Assembly: GCA_948496895.1 (NCBI GenBank)
Contig: CAOOJO010000193.1
Span: 1 to 5,756 of the forward strand
DNA from: an uncultured Acetatifactor sp.
Lineage (GTDB): Bacteria; Bacillota; Clostridia; Lachnospirales; Lachnospiraceae
Length of the DNA stretch: 5,756 nt
Direction: 5' to 3'
Shown here piece by piece: positions 5,019 through 5,756 of this stretch. The stretch's first letter is position 1. Each line of letters opens with the position of its first letter. The position numbers and the translations under genes were made by a program. The notes under the pieces are model-generated. The model had not been told where the DNA came from, made no database searches, and was given only the letters and a program-made list of their open reading frames with translations.

Positions 5019-5756
5019 TTAAAAAGCCTCCAACAGCCCCCGAATCCCCCCTTCCTCATAAATCCGCTTATAATAGGTAACCTCGTCCCCAATCAGGTCG
5101 TCGATTACCTGTATGCTCAAAAGCTCCACCGGCGCCCTGTCATCCGTCAGCACATACTGCCCGGGCGCATAGCGCTCCAAGCCCTCGGATGCCCTCTCCA
5201 TCATTCCATAGAGGCCCCCATCCTGCAGCAGCTCTCTGCCGGCCTCCAGATTCGCCAGCATCTTCCCGTTATCCGACGCGAACAGCTCCCTGTTGGTAGA
5301 GCCTGCCACGTCAACCGTATAGACCTGGCTGAACACAGAGGAGATGGTATCGGCCAGATATTGGTTGATATTGCCCTCCTCCCTGCCCCGCATGCTCATG
5401 TTGACCACCATGACGCCGTTTTCCGCCAGATGCTCCTTCACCAATGTGAAGAACTCCACCGAGGACATCTGGAAGGGGATGGTAATGTCCTGATAGGCGT
5501 CCACCATGATCACGTCATATTTCTCCTCCACCGCGTTCAGGAAGGCCCTGCCGTCATAGGTGGTCACGGGCACGTCCTCCGGCAGGTGGAAATACTCCCG
5601 GGAAAGGGCCGTGATCTTCTCGTCGATCTCCACGCCCTCGATCTCCATGTCCCCATAGTACTTCCTGCACTGGGTGGCATAGGTGCCGGTGCCCATGCCC
5701 AGGATCAATACCCTGCAGTCCTCCGGCGACTTCCCCTCCACCATCAGCGGCGCGGC
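5019..5756 (-). CDS. Spermidine-synthase-like protein (5' end missing)
   Basis: The C-terminal 245 residues of a protein with the spermidine/spermine synthase fold are visible, and the frame stays open to the right window edge. Counting from the methionine at 5744, the SAM-binding motif I is VLILGMGTG (12-20), followed by GVEID (37-41), the acidic ribose-binding position. YDGRAFL (63-69) matches the DGRxFL motif. YDVIMVDAYQD (76-86) occupies the place of the catalytic DxxD motif of polyamine aminopropyltransferases, then IPFQMSSVEFF. The gap between motif and IPF resembles the membrane-fused spermidine-synthase-like proteins more than classical SpeE (DSTDP-type), so true polyamine synthesis is uncertain. 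The internal ATG at 5744 is unlikely to be the start because motif I follows at once and the N-terminal domain would be missing. It is convergent with the coiled-coil gene across a 172-base spacer. Confidence 0.85.
   Translation of the reverse strand, partial: AAPLMVEGKSPEDCRVLILGMGTGTYATQCRKYYGDMEIEGVEIDEKITALSREYFHLPEDVPVTTYDGRAFLNAVEEKYDVIMVDAYQDITIPFQMSSVEFFTLVKEHLAENGVMVVNMSMRGREEGNINQYLADTISSVFSQVYTVDVAGSTNRELFASDNGKMLANLEAGRELLQDGGLYGMMERASEGLERYAPGQYVLTDDRAPVELLSIQVIDDLIGDEVTYYKRIYEEGGIRGLLEAF

Overview
The window reads as chromosomal DNA from a GC-rich Firmicute of the Lachnospiraceae type (gut Clostridia). This is inferred from AGGAGG-type ribosome binding sites, sigma-A-like promoters, the mix of protein families and the look of the proteins. 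I made no database comparison. Coding density is high, and no stretch of 300 bases lacks a gene. I see no tRNA, rRNA, CRISPR array, insertion sequence or phage gene.

Layout from left to right. (1) A queH-type epoxyqueuosine reductase gene on the minus strand, cut by the left window edge (1-544). (2) A 167-base spacer with a perfect 7-bp-arm inverted repeat and a nested three-tier hairpin ending in a T-run on the minus strand. It is probably the terminator of the next gene and possibly an attenuator for queH. (3) A manganese-type superoxide dismutase gene on the minus strand (712-1350), with its own promoter and a hairpin in its leader. (4) An AraC-family regulator on the minus strand (1449 to about 2321), divergent from (5) a 571-residue family 2 glycoside hydrolase on the plus strand (2521-4236). 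The shared promoter region carries a perfect 14-bp palindrome over the hydrolase -35 box and a 10-bp palindrome at its likely transcription start. This is the layout of a locally regulated sugar-utilisation unit. (6) A strong intrinsic terminator with 15-bp arms whose left arm overlaps the -10 box of a near-consensus promoter for (7) a 167-residue unrecognised coiled-coil protein made of eight 11-residue repeats (4343-4846). (8) A 172-base convergent spacer with a nested inverted-repeat element of about 84 bases. (9) The 3' part of a spermidine-synthase-like protein on the minus strand, running off the right edge (5019-5756).

How the genes may work together: the regulator and the glycoside hydrolase form one clear functional pair. 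QueH (tRNA queuosine synthesis), superoxide dismutase (oxygen defence) and the spermidine-synthase-like protein look like independent housekeeping or accessory genes. The least explained part is the coiled-coil gene with its embedded promoter/terminator and structured downstream region (about 4255-4990). This is where I would look for something undescribed, but nothing in the sequence alone proves a function.
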